Assembly: GCA_003255025.1 (NCBI GenBank)
Contig: QANY01013371.1
Coordinates: 455,263-519,262 of the forward strand
Reading direction: 5' to 3'
DNA from: Datisca glomerata
Taxonomy: Eukaryota > Streptophyta > Magnoliopsida > Cucurbitales > Datiscaceae
DNA length: 64,000 bases
The notes under the pieces were generated by a model. The model did no database searches. It saw nothing but the letters and a program-made list of their open reading frames with translations, and was not told the DNA's origin. Within the stretch, counting starts at the first letter, position 1; every line of letters starts with the position of its first letter. The position numbers and the translations under genes are program-made. Below are positions 48,006-58,660 of this stretch, one piece after another.

Positions 48006-48751
48006 TAATATGACTCAAACTATATTTAGAATATGAGCATGAAAGCTTAATTATTATGATAATTGTTAGCCCATTTCATAACATTTTTCTATAAAATAAG
48101 TGTTACAACTAAATTATTAGACTACCATTTTTTCTATAAAGTAAGTGTTACAACTAAATTGTTAAAATTACACGATATCAACATGGCATCTGCAAATTTA
48201 TTGGACTGCAAAGATCTAAAGTACACGAAGATTTCATGTATTCACCTCCGACGGCTATTTTACATTACCTAATTAAAAAGGTATTAATGAAAAGAACATC
48301 TCATCAATTTAGCATTTAATTTAAAATAATCTGATCTCATTGAACTAATCCAACATCAGCGTGGAAGGAGTTTATCAGCGCTTGGCCTTTGCCGAATGCT
48401 AAGACAGTTCATGTGATTTGGACTGTCTGAGAGAGCTTGATAAATTATATCATACTTGAGTTGTGAATTTTTTTTCCCTTCATATTTTTCAATTGATCAA
48501 ATTTAGACTCTTCAAGTCAGATTGAATGGCTAGGATTTGATCAACTGATAACTAACAAGAACCACAATCTACTGAACTGAGGCTAATGCTATCGTACTTT
48601 TAAATTCAATGGAAATATGGCTAGGGGAGACCGTCCCAAAAAATCTCTAATATTCTCTCCTTTTTATAAAAAAAATCTCAATTATTCTTGAAATTCTAAA
48701 AATTCTAACATTTAAAAAAATCCATTATATTTCTTTAAAATATTAATAAAG

Positions 48752-49480
48752 TGTAAATGATTTTTCTCACCTCATTCAAGATTTAGAGAAAAATCTTGAT
48801 AAGGATAAATTTATGTGAGTGTTAATGAGGTAGAGGGAAATTGTGATAGTTAGAAATTATAAGATGTAAATGCATTGTGTCCTCTATGTCTGGATTGCCT
48901 TGAATATCATTTTATTGAATACATTGGCCTTATAAAGACTTTCCTAGTTGCATAGATTTGATTAAAAATAATAAATATAAGATGAGGCATTCATTAAGCC
49001 TAGGGGCAACACCATTCGTGGGGAACCTCCCCTCTACTCGGTATGAGTTCTTTTCTCTTCCTTATTTTCCATCTGTCTCACTCAATCGTCCATCAATCGT
49101 CGTTGCTTGATGATTTCCTGTAGTTCCGAGCCACTTGGCGGCCTGCCAATCTGTCTTATCCGGGTCACTCAGCTTACCTAATCAATCACGACCACTTGAT
49201 TGTCGGTCTGAACCCCCTTTCCAATTTGATGTTTTGTCCCGTCCTTGATGTGATGAACCCATTCTTGAAATGATGGTTCCCGTTTCTTGAAGTGATGATT
49301 CCAATTTTTTGAAGTGATGATTCTCTTTTCTCGAGATGTAGTTTTCGTCCTCGAAGTGATGATCATCCAGTTGTGAATATCTCGCGACTTCGATCTGCCA
49401 CCCGTTTATACTTTTCTGACATTTTCCACGAGTCTTGGGTATGTCTCTTCGTCCACGTGACAGTAAATATTTTTACCTGT
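48752..49480 (-). repeat. 3' LTR of the Tat-like element
   Basis: It pairs with 56573-57295 (shared GTGAGTGTTAATGAGGTAGAG, TGCATTGTG, CTACTCGGTATGAGTT and CATCTGTCTCACTCA-type phrases). It includes a small internal array of CTTGAAGTGATGATTC-like units at about 49260-49365, with one more unit than the other LTR. Confidence 0.82.
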
Positions 49481-50140
49481 TTATTTACCCATCATTGCTC
49501 TTCGACGATGCTCGTCGATGTGCAATGAATGCTCTCAGCACGTGTCCCATTTCGGGAGAACGACTATTCTTGATCCACTATCATCAAATTAGGATCTTCT
49601 TTTATTCTGCAAAACATTAAGTGTTACGTAAGGAAAAGTCATAAGTATTAAAATAATGAGATGATTTACCATCATTTCCTCGTTTCTGGGGTTACTGACA
49701 CGCTCCTTAGAAAATTCATTGTTCTTAATGTCGTTTGTACGCGTATGCTTCAATTTTTGGTTCTTACGTCATGCGTGCTTCTGGCCCGTTAGATTTTCTC
49801 TTCTCCAACTGTCACGTTGTCATTGGCTCGTCAGTTTTGGGTAGACTGGTAGTAATTATTCTATTGTGTCTCTTCTCTATACGTCCGTCAATTACCTTTC
49901 CCCCTTTTCAGAACTAGTGTCTTTTCATCTCCTATCCATTAAACATTTTCGAACTTGTTTTTGGCTTCTGTAGTCTATATCACCTAGGTTTCCCTCATTT
50001 TTTTCACGCTCTTTCCTATCTTCTGTAAGTCTTCCCTTCTTCCCTTCTTCCCTTCTTCGTCTTTGTTACCTATTTTCTTCTCGTCTTTTTTGTTTTTCCT
50101 AGGCAAATCTTTTCCCAATTTTGGCTAACACTTTTTTTAA

Positions 50141-50634
50141 CAGGCCGTGACCTACCACAATGGGCTACAGGAAGATATTTATGCTGCTGAGGAGGAGGTA
50201 GCCGACTGTAGAAAAAAGGTGGAGACCACTAAAACTTATGGTGTTGTTGGCTCTGAACGGGATGATCTCAAAAAGGTGGAGGCTGACCTTCAACGGGTTG
50301 TTGCCCGTCTAACTTCTGAACTTGAAGCGGCCATGGCTAAGCAGTTGAAGCTTGAGTGTTCTTTGCGGTAAACGGGGAGGTCTGCCAAGATAAATGGGGA
50401 GAACTGTCTATTGTTAAGGCAAGTTTGGCTGAGGCTGAGGACGCGTCGGTTAAGTCAAGTGAACGGGAGACTAGTCTTGCGGTCGAGTACCATGCCATGG
50501 TCGAAAAGTATGAGCATATGGCCTACATGGTGGGTTACCGCGACACCAAGACTGATAAGCCTCCTCGTATGTTGCTGGTCCCCCTTCCTGACAAGCCTGT
50601 TGATTTAGAGGCTGAGCACCCCGTGAAGAATTAG
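50141..50634 (+). pseudogene. Antisense coiled-coil ORF of the Tat-like element
   Basis: This ORF lies on the strand opposite gag-pol, between the integrase region and the 3' LTR. It appears to start after a splice acceptor (T-rich tract, then AACAG at 50139-50143). The first part (to about 50371) and the second (about 50356-50634) are in different frames, so one frameshift interrupts it. The product is rich in Glu, Lys, Ala and Leu with heptad-like spacing (for example DDLKKVEADLQRVVARL and ELSIVKASLAEAED), typical of a coiled coil, and ends in a Pro-rich tail. An AT-rich polyadenylation-like region follows. Such antisense ORFs are known from Tat-lineage elements; their function is not established. 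Confidence 0.62.
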
Positions 50635-50949
50635 CATTATTTTCCTTTTCTCTTACATTTTTTTCATTTTTCTTGTACTTTTTTCTTTAGGAATTGCTTT
50701 GTAACTTTCTTGCTTTTTAATGAAATGACTCATTTCCTCAGCATGCTTTTGCCATTTCCTTTCGTTCTTTAGTAAAAAGTTTATCCATCGACTTTGAATT
50801 TTTAGTAAATCTTCACAAGTAATAATATGTATTTTTCCTTTTAATGGTTTTCATTCAAATAAAGTTATAGACTACATAATCCTTTAAGTACCTGGAAGTT
50901 TATTTCAAGAAGTGTTTAGGCAAGAGTGCATTCACCTGCTTCCACAGTT

Positions 50950-51510
50950 TCTACTTCAGTTAATGTTCTTAGTTCCTTTTGAGAGTATGATCTATGAACT
51001 GCCCTCCCAAGGACTTTTTAGTGCCCTTAGTTCATTCTGGGAGTAGGGCTTATGAGTTGCCCCTCCCGATGACGTTTTAATGTCCTTAGTTCATTTTAAG
51101 GGTAGAACTTATGAACTGCCCCTCTTATGAACTTTTTAATGCCCTTAGTTCCTTCTGAGAGTATGACTTATGAACTGCCCCTCCCAATGAGTTTTTAATG
51201 CCCTTAGTTTTTTTTATGAGAGTATGACTTATGAACTGCCCCTCCCAAAGACTTTTTAATGCCTTTAGTTTCTTTCTGAGAGTATGACTTATGAACTGCC
51301 ACACCCAAAGACTTTTTAGTGCCCTTAGTTCTTTCAGGGAGTAGGACTTATGAACTGCCCCTCCCAAGGACTTTTTAATGCCCTTAGTTCCTTATGAGAG
51401 TATGACTTATGAACTGCCACACCCAAAGACTTTTTAGTGCCCTTAGTTCTTTCAGGAAGTAGGACTTATGAACTGCCCCTCCCAAAGACTTTTTAATGCC
51501 CCCAATCCCC
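50950..51510 (+). repeat. Minisatellite, about 60-bp unit, about 9 copies
   Basis: The phrases TATGAACTGCCCCTCCCAA and GACTTTTTAATGCCCTTAG recur every 59-61 bp (CCCTCCC at about 51002, 51060, 51118, 51178, 51238, 51358 and 51478; two units have CACACCC instead). It lies between the antisense ORF and the 3' end of pol. Its minus-strand open frame is a by-product of the repeat. Confidence 0.88.
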
Positions 51511-51599
51511 TTTGCAGAAATTTGACACCACTTTTTTTATATGGAAAACCTTTGCGGAAGATGTCTCATTATAATAAAATATTTTTCAGATGAATTGCG

Positions 51600-54500
51600 G
51601 TCCATGGTTTCTGCAATTCCGTTCATTCTCCTGCTTTCAAGTGGTAATAACCGTTTCCTCCTATTTTACGAATGATGTACGGCCTTCCCATGTTGGCCCA
51701 AGCTTCCCTTCCATTTGGAAGATTGTTCTGAGCACCAATTCTCCTGTTTGGAATTCCTATTTTCTTACTTTCTTCTGTAAATAAGATCTCATTTTCTGAT
51801 TGTAATGAGCCATTTTGATCAGGGCCGCTTCTCTTCTTCACTCTAGTTCATCGAGACTGTTTTTTAGGAGCTATCCATTTTATTGTTCATTTAATTCAAA
51901 TCTGATGGTAGGACTTCCAATTTCTACGGGAATGACCGCTTCTACTTCGTATGCTAATGCAAACAGGGTTTCTCCAGTAGTTTCTCTCAGAGTCATTCTG
52001 TATGCGTATAAGACTACGGGTAATTTTTCTACCCATTTTGCTTTTGCGGATTCTAGTCGTTTCTTCAAGTTATCAAGCATGACTCGGCTTGATCTTTCTG
52101 CTTGCCCGTTCCCCTATGGATAGTAAGGTGTTGAGAAATGATTCATGATTTTCAGATCTTTACAAAATGTCCTTACAAAGTTCTCGGTGAGCTGAAGTCT
52201 GTTGTCAGATACCAAGATCTGGGGATCTCATACCTGCACACCAAGTTCTTTCATAGGAACAATTTTACTTCTTCCTCACAAATTCTGGCAAAGGTTTCAG
52301 CCTCGATCCAGTTAGTGAAATAGTCCGTTACAACTAATAATAAACGTTTTAGGCAGGTGCCATGGGGGAGTGTCCCAACAATGCCTAGGGTCCATTGCAT
52401 GAACGGTCAAGGACTAGCCACGGTTTTAAGTTCCCCTGGGGCCATTTTTTCTACCGGCACGAAACGCTGCACTTGTCGCACCTTTTTACGTATTATATGG
52501 CGTCTTGATGCATTTAGGACCAGTAGTATCCTTCATTCATGATTTTATGGGCTAGTGATCTGCCCCCAGTGCGGTATCCACATATGCTCTCATGAATTTC
52601 CGCTAGCACATACTGGGCTTCTTTTTCTCGTAGGCACTTCAGGTATGGTACTGCAAATATTTTCTTATATAATACACCGTTAATCATCATGTATTTTGTA
52701 CTCCATCGTTGCGTCTTTTTGGCAAGTAGTTTATCTTTAGGAAGTGCTCTTTCTTCAAGTAAACGGATTATGTTGTCCTACCAACTCGGTTACCATTCAA
52801 CTTCTACATTAGTCACGTTAGTCAATAGGAGCGAGATGCTCGGTCCTTTTAGAACTTCTACGGGGACGTTCCTTCTGTAAGGGAGACGTAATGAAGATCC
52901 TAGGCTTGCATGCAATCTTTTAGCGTACTAAGGAGATCCTTCACCCATTGTAAGTATTTTATCATCCGTTCGTCTTTGTTATATATTCCCCCATGACTTG
53001 CTTTACGATTAACATGGAATCGCATAAAATTTTAACCTTAGTTACCTCATACTTTCATAGCAGGGATACTCCCGCGATTAGTGTTTCAGACTCCGCTTTA
53101 TTATTTGATGCATTAAATTCGGAGGAGATGGAATACTCCAATATTTCCTTGAAGGGAGTTTGTGCCACCATCCCTGCTCATGATCCTCTACTATTTGAAG
53201 CACTGTCTAGAAAGAGCGTCAAAGTTCCATTTTCTCTCGTTTGGTGGGCTTCATGTTCAACTCCCCCAAACGAGCGTTGACTACTCCCGTTGAGACGACT
53301 ACGTACAACAAAAGTTGCTTGCCTGGTTAGAGAGTAAATTGGAGGTAGTCAGGTATTCTTTAATTTTGATAAAGGCTTCTTCACAGTCCTCATTCCAACC
53401 GCTCGAGGAGTTTTTCCACAATCTTTCGAAGAAAGGTTTGCATCTGTCCGTTGACTTCGAGATGAACCTGTTCAGGGAGGCTAATCTTCTTGTTAGCCCT
53501 TGGATTTCTTTGAGGTTCCGCGGGGATCTCATTTCTACAATTACCTATACTTGGTCTAGGTTTACTTTGATTCCCCGTTGTATAATTACATGTTCGAGGA
53601 GCTTCATGGAATTTTGCTTTAGAACAGTGAATGCTTCTTCAAGGTCCTGAATATGGTGTTCTCACTTCTTACTTTTGACTAGCATGTCATCAATGTAGAC
53701 TTCCATATTCCTTCCAATTTGCTCGCAGAAGACTTTGTTCACCAACATTTGGTAAGTAACACCTACATTATTTAGGCCAAAGGGCATGACTTTGTAGCAA
53801 TAAACGTCATACTCAGTAATGAAGGAAGTATTTTCTTGATTGAGTTGAAACATTTTCACCTGATTGTAACCTGAGTTAACATCCATGAAGCTGAGCAGTT
53901 CATGCCCAGAAATGGTGTCCACCATTTGATATTCTTGGCAGTGAGTATTCGTCTTTGGGGCATGTTTTATTTAGGTTAATGAAGTCGACGCAGATTCTCC
54001 ACTTTCTGTTCTTCTTTCGTACCATTACTACGTTAGCGAGCCATTCGGGGGTAGTTCACTTCTCTGATGAATCTGCTGGTAAGAGCTTCTCAACCTCCTC
54101 TTTGATAGTTTGGTTCCGTTCAAGGGCGAAGCTTCTCTTTTTTGTTTCGCAGGTCTTATAGTGGGATCAATGTTCAACTTATGGCAGATGATCTCTTCTG
54201 GGATGCCGGGCATTTCCTACACCGTCATTGCAAGTATATCTTTGTTTTTCCTTAGGAATTCTATCAACTTCTTTTTCTCATTTTCTTCGAGACGGGTACC
54301 AACGTTTCTTATTTTCTAGGTCCTTTCCTCTAAGCATATTAGCTTCATTCTCTCTCTCGCCTCGTACTTGGGTTGTCTTGCCCGTCTACCTATAATTGCT
54401 ATAGATCTGTGGGTCCTTCAGCCTTTTCCGTGGCTCTTTTCTTTGTAAATTCTAAAGTGTTTACTGAACAGATACAAGTCACGGCCTAATCGCCTTTTAT

Positions 54501-54830
54501 CGCTTTCACTCCTTCTGTGGACGATTATTTCAACACTTGGTAGAATGTTGAGGGTACAACCTTCATTTTATAGAGCTAGGTCCTTCCTAAGATTGTGTTG
54601 TACGGGGAAGTTATTTCCAGTACCATGAATTCACTCATATAGTTAAACGGGTCTGCGCTCGCCGGGAGTGTTAGGGTTCCTTCTGAGTAGTTGATGGCTC
54701 CGTTGAAACCGATCAACGACTGTGACATTCTTTTTAATTTTCGACCTCCCATGAACATTTTCCCCGTGGTCGCCCGACATAAGATGTTCATTGTCCTTCC
54801 ATTGTCTACTAAGACCCTTCTTAACAAGCA
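51600..54830 (-). pseudogene. Gypsy pol relic: protease, RT, RNase H region, integrase
   Basis: Reading leftwards on the minus strand, the protease region is at 54827-54576 with VLVDNGRTMNIL, where the catalytic DTG/DSG triplet reads DNG, and ILGRT. The RT is at about 54215-53660, with the palm motif DVNSGYNQVKM, VMPFGLNNVGVTYQ and the catalytic YIDDMLVKSKK. RT thumb and RNase H connection are at 53532-53299 (NLKEIQGLTRRLASLNRFIS). The integrase C-terminal side is at 52080-51880 (AYRMTLRETTGETLFALAYE and AVIPVEIGSP). Stops and frameshifts separate these blocks, and the integrase core is hard to follow. Motifs agree with Ty3/gypsy; the protease Asn substitution alone would disable it. Confidence 0.88.
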
Positions 54831-54999
54831 GTTGCAGACCTGAATCGAAATGATGAGGGATCAATGTGTTTGTCATTTTCTAGATCGGAGTCGCCGAACA
54901 CTAGCGGCGAGTCCCCGTTACCGCTCGAGGGCTTCTGCTGATGTCTTTATAACATCAGCCACTTGCAGTATATCTTCATTTCCTTTCTTGTTGTCCCTT

Positions 55000-56530
55000 C
55001 TTGCTCGGTTAATGTTATAACCGTGTCAATGATGCGGATGGCCCGTTTCCCCTTATCCCTCTCATCTTCTTCTCGGCTGTCTTTCTCAGTCTCGTGTTTA
55101 TGTTCATCTCTTTTCATAGATTGGCTAAGGTATCTTTCTTTTATCAGCTGCTCAATATAGTCTTTGAGCTGCTCGCGTGTAATGCCCGTTGCTCTTATGA
55201 AATAAGCAATATTCGTCTTTATCTTTGTAGCTAGGTTCCTTAGTGAATGGGACTGGTCTTTTTAGCCAAAGTTTGTCTTTAATTGTCTCTAGTATTTGGT
55301 TGACCGGGATGGTCAATGGCGTGTAGACCTTGTCCCTCGAGTGGGTTCTGTCAAAATATCACATCCGATGAGTATTCCTGTTTTGTTGGACTTTCTTCCC
55401 ATCCGCTCTTTCCATTTTGTCATGCTTCCTTCCTCCAAGTCTTAAGCTTCTTTCTCACTTCCAGGATTCTTCTTCCTTCCATTCAAAAACCGTTCTTCGC
55501 ATACTCCTCTTATCTTCTTCCAATATAATATAGGCTCGCGCCCGTTGGAAAACCTCTACCATGGAAAGGGGTTTCACTTTGAGCAGGTCCTCAAAGAAGG
55601 GTGACTCTGGGTCCAGACCTCGTCAGAAGGCCAATCTGGCTAACCGGTCATCGTAGTTCTCGACCTTGATCATTTCATCTTTGAAGCGGTGAATGTACTC
55701 CCGCAGGGACTCCCCTTCCTTGGTGGATGGGGAATTATTTAGGTAGGCCCCACCTAAATAATTCCCCATCGAACAGAGGACATATAGCGAAGTTTATGAT
55801 TAAGTGAATTGATAAGGAGTGGTACCATTTCAAAGCCGCCCCGTCTAAACTGGTAGGGAATATTCTACACAACAGCTTGTTGTCGTGTTGGTACAACGTC
55901 ATATCTTGTCTAAATCGTCAAAAATAATGTATGGGATCAGACTTCCCTTCGTAGCCTTTGAACCCGGGCGTAATGTTTTTTTAGGTATGGGTGCTGCTTG
56001 AACTTCTGAGCTTAATGATGTCTTGATAAGAGACTCAATGTCATTTTCTTCCCGTACTCCCGAGATTCATTATCTCCACCATCTTTTGGTCGAATAGCTC
56101 CTTGATTGCTTCTTTTAACATGACTCAGGATTGCCGAACCTCTCCAATAGTTTCATTCACAAGGTTTTGATATTGGACTTCTTCTTCTCGTCGATGTTTA
56201 TATCATTCTCACAGTCCCCTTACCTTTCATATCGTTGGTTGCCCTCGGAGTGGGTTTCCTATTCATCATTAATCACCCGCTGGCTGACCTCTGCTCGCAT
56301 TTTTGTGAGTTCACGGCATAACATGTTGATTTGTACTTTCTGCCATACATTGTGATTTACTTCAATATTCATTCTTTCCATCTCGTGCATCCCGTTTAAG
56401 ATTGTCTGCAGCATTTTCGTTGGTGGGGCCAGTCGATCTGCATGCTAATCTCCATTTCTGGGCCTGCTATCTTCATTTAGAGCCGTGTTAGATCTGGTTC
56501 TAGGCATGTTCACGATTTTGTAGGATACGT
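55000..56530 (-). pseudogene. Gypsy gag relic
   Basis: On the minus strand, segments such as LDGAALKWYHSL, ESLREYIHRFKDEM and VENYDDRLARLAF are typical of Tat-like gag capsid, and a zinc-knuckle-like YCLFHKSNGHYT follows. Multiple stops occur. Between WYHSL and ESLREY the expected sequence is replaced around a 45-bp palindrome (55726-55770). Confidence 0.8.
55726..55770. repeat. Perfect 19-bp inverted repeat inside gag
   Basis: The arm GATGGGGAATTATTTAGGT (55726-55744) and its exact complement (55752-55770) are separated by AGGCCCC. One arm recurs at 57571-57589 outside the element. Confidence 0.95.
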
Positions 56531-56554
56531 TTCTTGAGCTTTTTTCTCAGACTA

Positions 56555-56572
56555 TAAATGAAAACGCCAAAA
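56555..56572 (-). promoter_or_regulatory. Primer-binding-site region of the Tat-like element
   Basis: Directly after the minus-strand LTR end (…TTTACA) the sequence reads TTTTGGCGTTTTCATTTA, matching the TTGGCG start common to plant gypsy primer sites. Confidence 0.5.
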
Positions 56573-57295
56573 TGTAAAGAATTTTCCCCATCTCATTCCA
56601 GATTAAGGGAAAAATCTTGATAAGGACAAACTTACGTGAGTGTTAATGAGGTAGAGGAACATGGTGACAGTTAGAAATTATAAGAAGTTAATGCATTGTG
56701 TTCTCTATGTCTGGATTGCTTTGAATATCTCGTTTTATTGAATACATTGCCCATATAAAGACTTTCCTAGTTGTATAGATTTGATTAAAAATAATAAAAT
56801 ATATGGTGAAACACTCATTAAGTCTAGGAATAACACCCGTTCATGTGGATCATCTCTACTCGGTATGAGTTCCTTTCTCTTCCTTATTTTCCATATGTCT
56901 CACTCAGTCGCCCATCAATCGCTGCAACTTGATGATTTCGTGTGGTTTCGAGCCAATCAGTCAGAGCCACTTGGTGACCTGCCAATTTGTCTTGTCCGGG
57001 TCATTTAGTTTACCTAATCAATTATGGTCACTTGATCGTCGGTTTGAACCCCCCTTCCCATTCTGATGTCTAATCATGTCCTTAAGGTGATGACCTGTTC
57101 TTGAAATGATGGTTCCCGTTTCTTGAAGTGATGATCCCTTATTCTCGAGATGTTAGTTCCTGCCCTCGAAGTGATGATCATCCATTTGTGAATATCTCGC
57201 GACTTTGATCCGCCACCCGTTTCTACTTTTTTGATGTTTTCCGTGAGTCCTAGGTAGATCCCTTTGTCCACATGACCACGAATATTTTTATCCTG
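56573..57295 (-). repeat. 5' LTR of the Tat-like element
   Basis: This is the partner of 48752-49480. The inner edge TGTAAAGAATTTTCC is at 56573, adjacent to the primer site. The outer edge is set where similarity to the other LTR stops (about 57295). Similarity to 62587-63427 in inverse orientation defines a third family member. Confidence 0.82.
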
Positions 57296-57561
57296 TTAAG
57301 AACTTGACAAAGTTTGAATTGAATAATTGATTTATTGATTATTCCTAAGTTCAGTAACTTATGTGACAAAATATTTTAATTAATAGTTAACCATAATGTA
57401 AGAATGATAATACATGATTAGTGAAATAAACTTAATTTTATTTTTCATCCGATAAAATTATTAACAACATATTATTCTTAGGACGGGTGTCATAAATGAC
57501 AGGAGAGAGTAGACATTTTGGCGTGATGATTTTTATTAGGAATATTGTTGGATGCCAATAG

Positions 57562-57569
57562 GTGGGCCC
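57562..57569 (+). promoter_or_regulatory. GTGGGCCC box (class II TCP-site-like)
   Basis: GTGGGCCC matches the GTGGGNCC site bound by plant class II TCP factors. It lies about 300 bp upstream of the PNRC-like gene's TATA box, inside a degenerate palindrome shared with the neighbouring retroelement, so its use as a promoter site is only possible. Confidence 0.3.
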
Positions 57570-57863
57570 TACCTAAATAATTCCCCATCCAACGACGTAA
57601 GAAGCCGACAAGAAACCCCCATCCCTCCAACGCCGTAACCTCGAATATAGGGACCAGAGTTCTGAATCGATGTGAAAGCCGATGGCTAAACGGAGAAGTA
57701 ACGATATCCGTTAAAACAAACCGAGTAGACCCCAGATAGATAATACCCACTAAAATGACCGGGTCAGGTCAGCCACCTGTCCCTTTCTATCTCTCGCTTC
57801 TTCACGCGTTTAATAGCGAAGGTGGGTAGGAAACCCAACCACTTCTTTTTCTCTCCTCCGTGC

Positions 57864-57871
57864 TATAAATA
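57864..57871 (+). promoter_or_regulatory. TATA box of the PNRC-like gene
   Basis: TATAAATA lies in a CT-rich context, 202 bp before the start codon. A T-rich tract ending CTTAG at 58060, just before the ATG, could be a 3' splice site of a leader intron. Confidence 0.6.
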
Positions 57872-58072
57872 CCATTCCTCCACTTTGCCAATTGCGATGA
57901 CAGAAAAAACCCTAAATAGGACAGGAAAGGATAGATCGAAAATCAACCTCCTCCTCTTTGAGAGGAAAAAGAGGTTCTGACAGACTTCGACGGGAAGGAT
58001 CTTAGCTTCATCTGTAGAATTTTTTTCGTTTGTTGTATCTACTTTGCTTCCATTTCTTAGGTATTTGAATCG

Positions 58073-58660
58073 ATGGGGACTGAGATCTTACGGCCTCAGG
58101 ATTACTTGTTTGAACGGTTCCGTAATCATCCAGCGGAGTTTTATCGTCGGAAAAGTCACTATGGGAACTCTAATAACGAATATTATTATAGCTATAACAC
58201 TAGATCTAACAGAAAACAGGTGGTTCGGTCGGAACGGCCGGACCAGAGGAAGCGCGGTGTTTCCAGCCACTCGGAGCCGTCGATCTCGAAGAGATCAAGC
58301 TCCAATGATATGAAAATGGTGAATAGTACTTTGATGGAGAAGGTGACGATTCTGAGGCGTGGAGAATCGCTCGATTCAAAGATCAAGAGCGAGAAATTGA
58401 GCGAAGGTGATGGTTTGGTCGTTTCGGGAACCGACAGGTTGGGGCCGAATCCGGAAATAATACCGAAGCATGGAATAATCGTCGAGCTGAAACCTCCGGT
58501 AGCTGCAAAGACTCATATGTACGCTGGATCGGCTTTTTTTGTGTCTCCAGCTCCGAGTTCCCTTCCCTTACCATCATTCTCTAAAAAGAAACATGTCCTG
58601 ACGATTGTTGACGACTCCGCCACGAGGGATTTGAGGCGTTTGCTTCGGATTGATGTGTAA
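58073..58660 (+). CDS. Plant protein with PNRC/EDC1-like decapping-activator motif
   Basis: This is an uninterrupted 195-codon ORF with gene-like composition, in a clean context (TATA box 200 bp upstream). The N-terminus (MGTEILRPQDYLFERFRNHP) and the middle are charged and Ser/Arg-rich without a fold I recognise. Residues 150-169 read YAGSAF then SPAPSSLPLPSF, the short proline motif of the PNRC family and of yeast Edc1/Edc2, which in those proteins binds the EVH1 domain of Dcp1 and activates mRNA decapping by Dcp2. The end DDSATRDLRRLLRIDV is a conserved tail in plant homologues as I recall them. Function in mRNA decay is inference from the motif alone. The ORF starts at the first ATG after the putative leader. 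It is flanked by a Tat-like LTR (57295) and a Harbinger-like element. Confidence 0.85.
   Translation: MGTEILRPQDYLFERFRNHPAEFYRRKSHYGNSNNEYYYSYNTRSNRKQVVRSERPDQRKRGVSSHSEPSISKRSSSNDMKMVNSTLMEKVTILRRGESLDSKIKSEKLSEGDGLVVSGTDRLGPNPEIIPKHGIIVELKPPVAAKTHMYAGSAFFVSPAPSSLPLPSFSKKKHVLTIVDDSATRDLRRLLRIDV

Larger units (their letters stand above)
45170..48610 (+). repeat. Diverged duplication block, copy B (expanded by insertions)
   Basis: This is the same sequence as copy A at 43195-44170, but interrupted by a Mutator-like element (45427-46927), a foldback MITE (47280-47480) and a TIR element (47622-48005). A roughly 55-bp tandem duplication, TTTTCTATAAAATAAGTGTT-type, lies at 48084-48165. There is no coding sequence. 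Confidence 0.6.
48752..57295 (-). mobile_element. Tat-like Ty3/gypsy retrotransposon, minus strand, decayed
   Basis: Two LTRs (about 48752-49480 and 56573-57295) in direct orientation flank an 8.5-kb element. On the minus strand the order is LTR, primer site, gag, protease, RT, RNase H region, integrase, tandem repeat, LTR, with an additional plus-strand ORF between pol and the 3' LTR. Pol motifs and this antisense ORF point to the Tat group of plant gypsy elements (Retand/Grande-like); that assignment is inference. Many stops and frameshifts make it inactive. Outer edges are sharp on one side (TGTAAA) and approximate on the other; no exact 5-bp target duplication was found. Confidence 0.85.

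Noticed and set aside
51125..51367. Repetitive open frame on the minus strand (GGAVHKSYS-like repeats)
   Set aside because: It is the 60-bp minisatellite read as protein; the period is divisible by three, which keeps a frame open.
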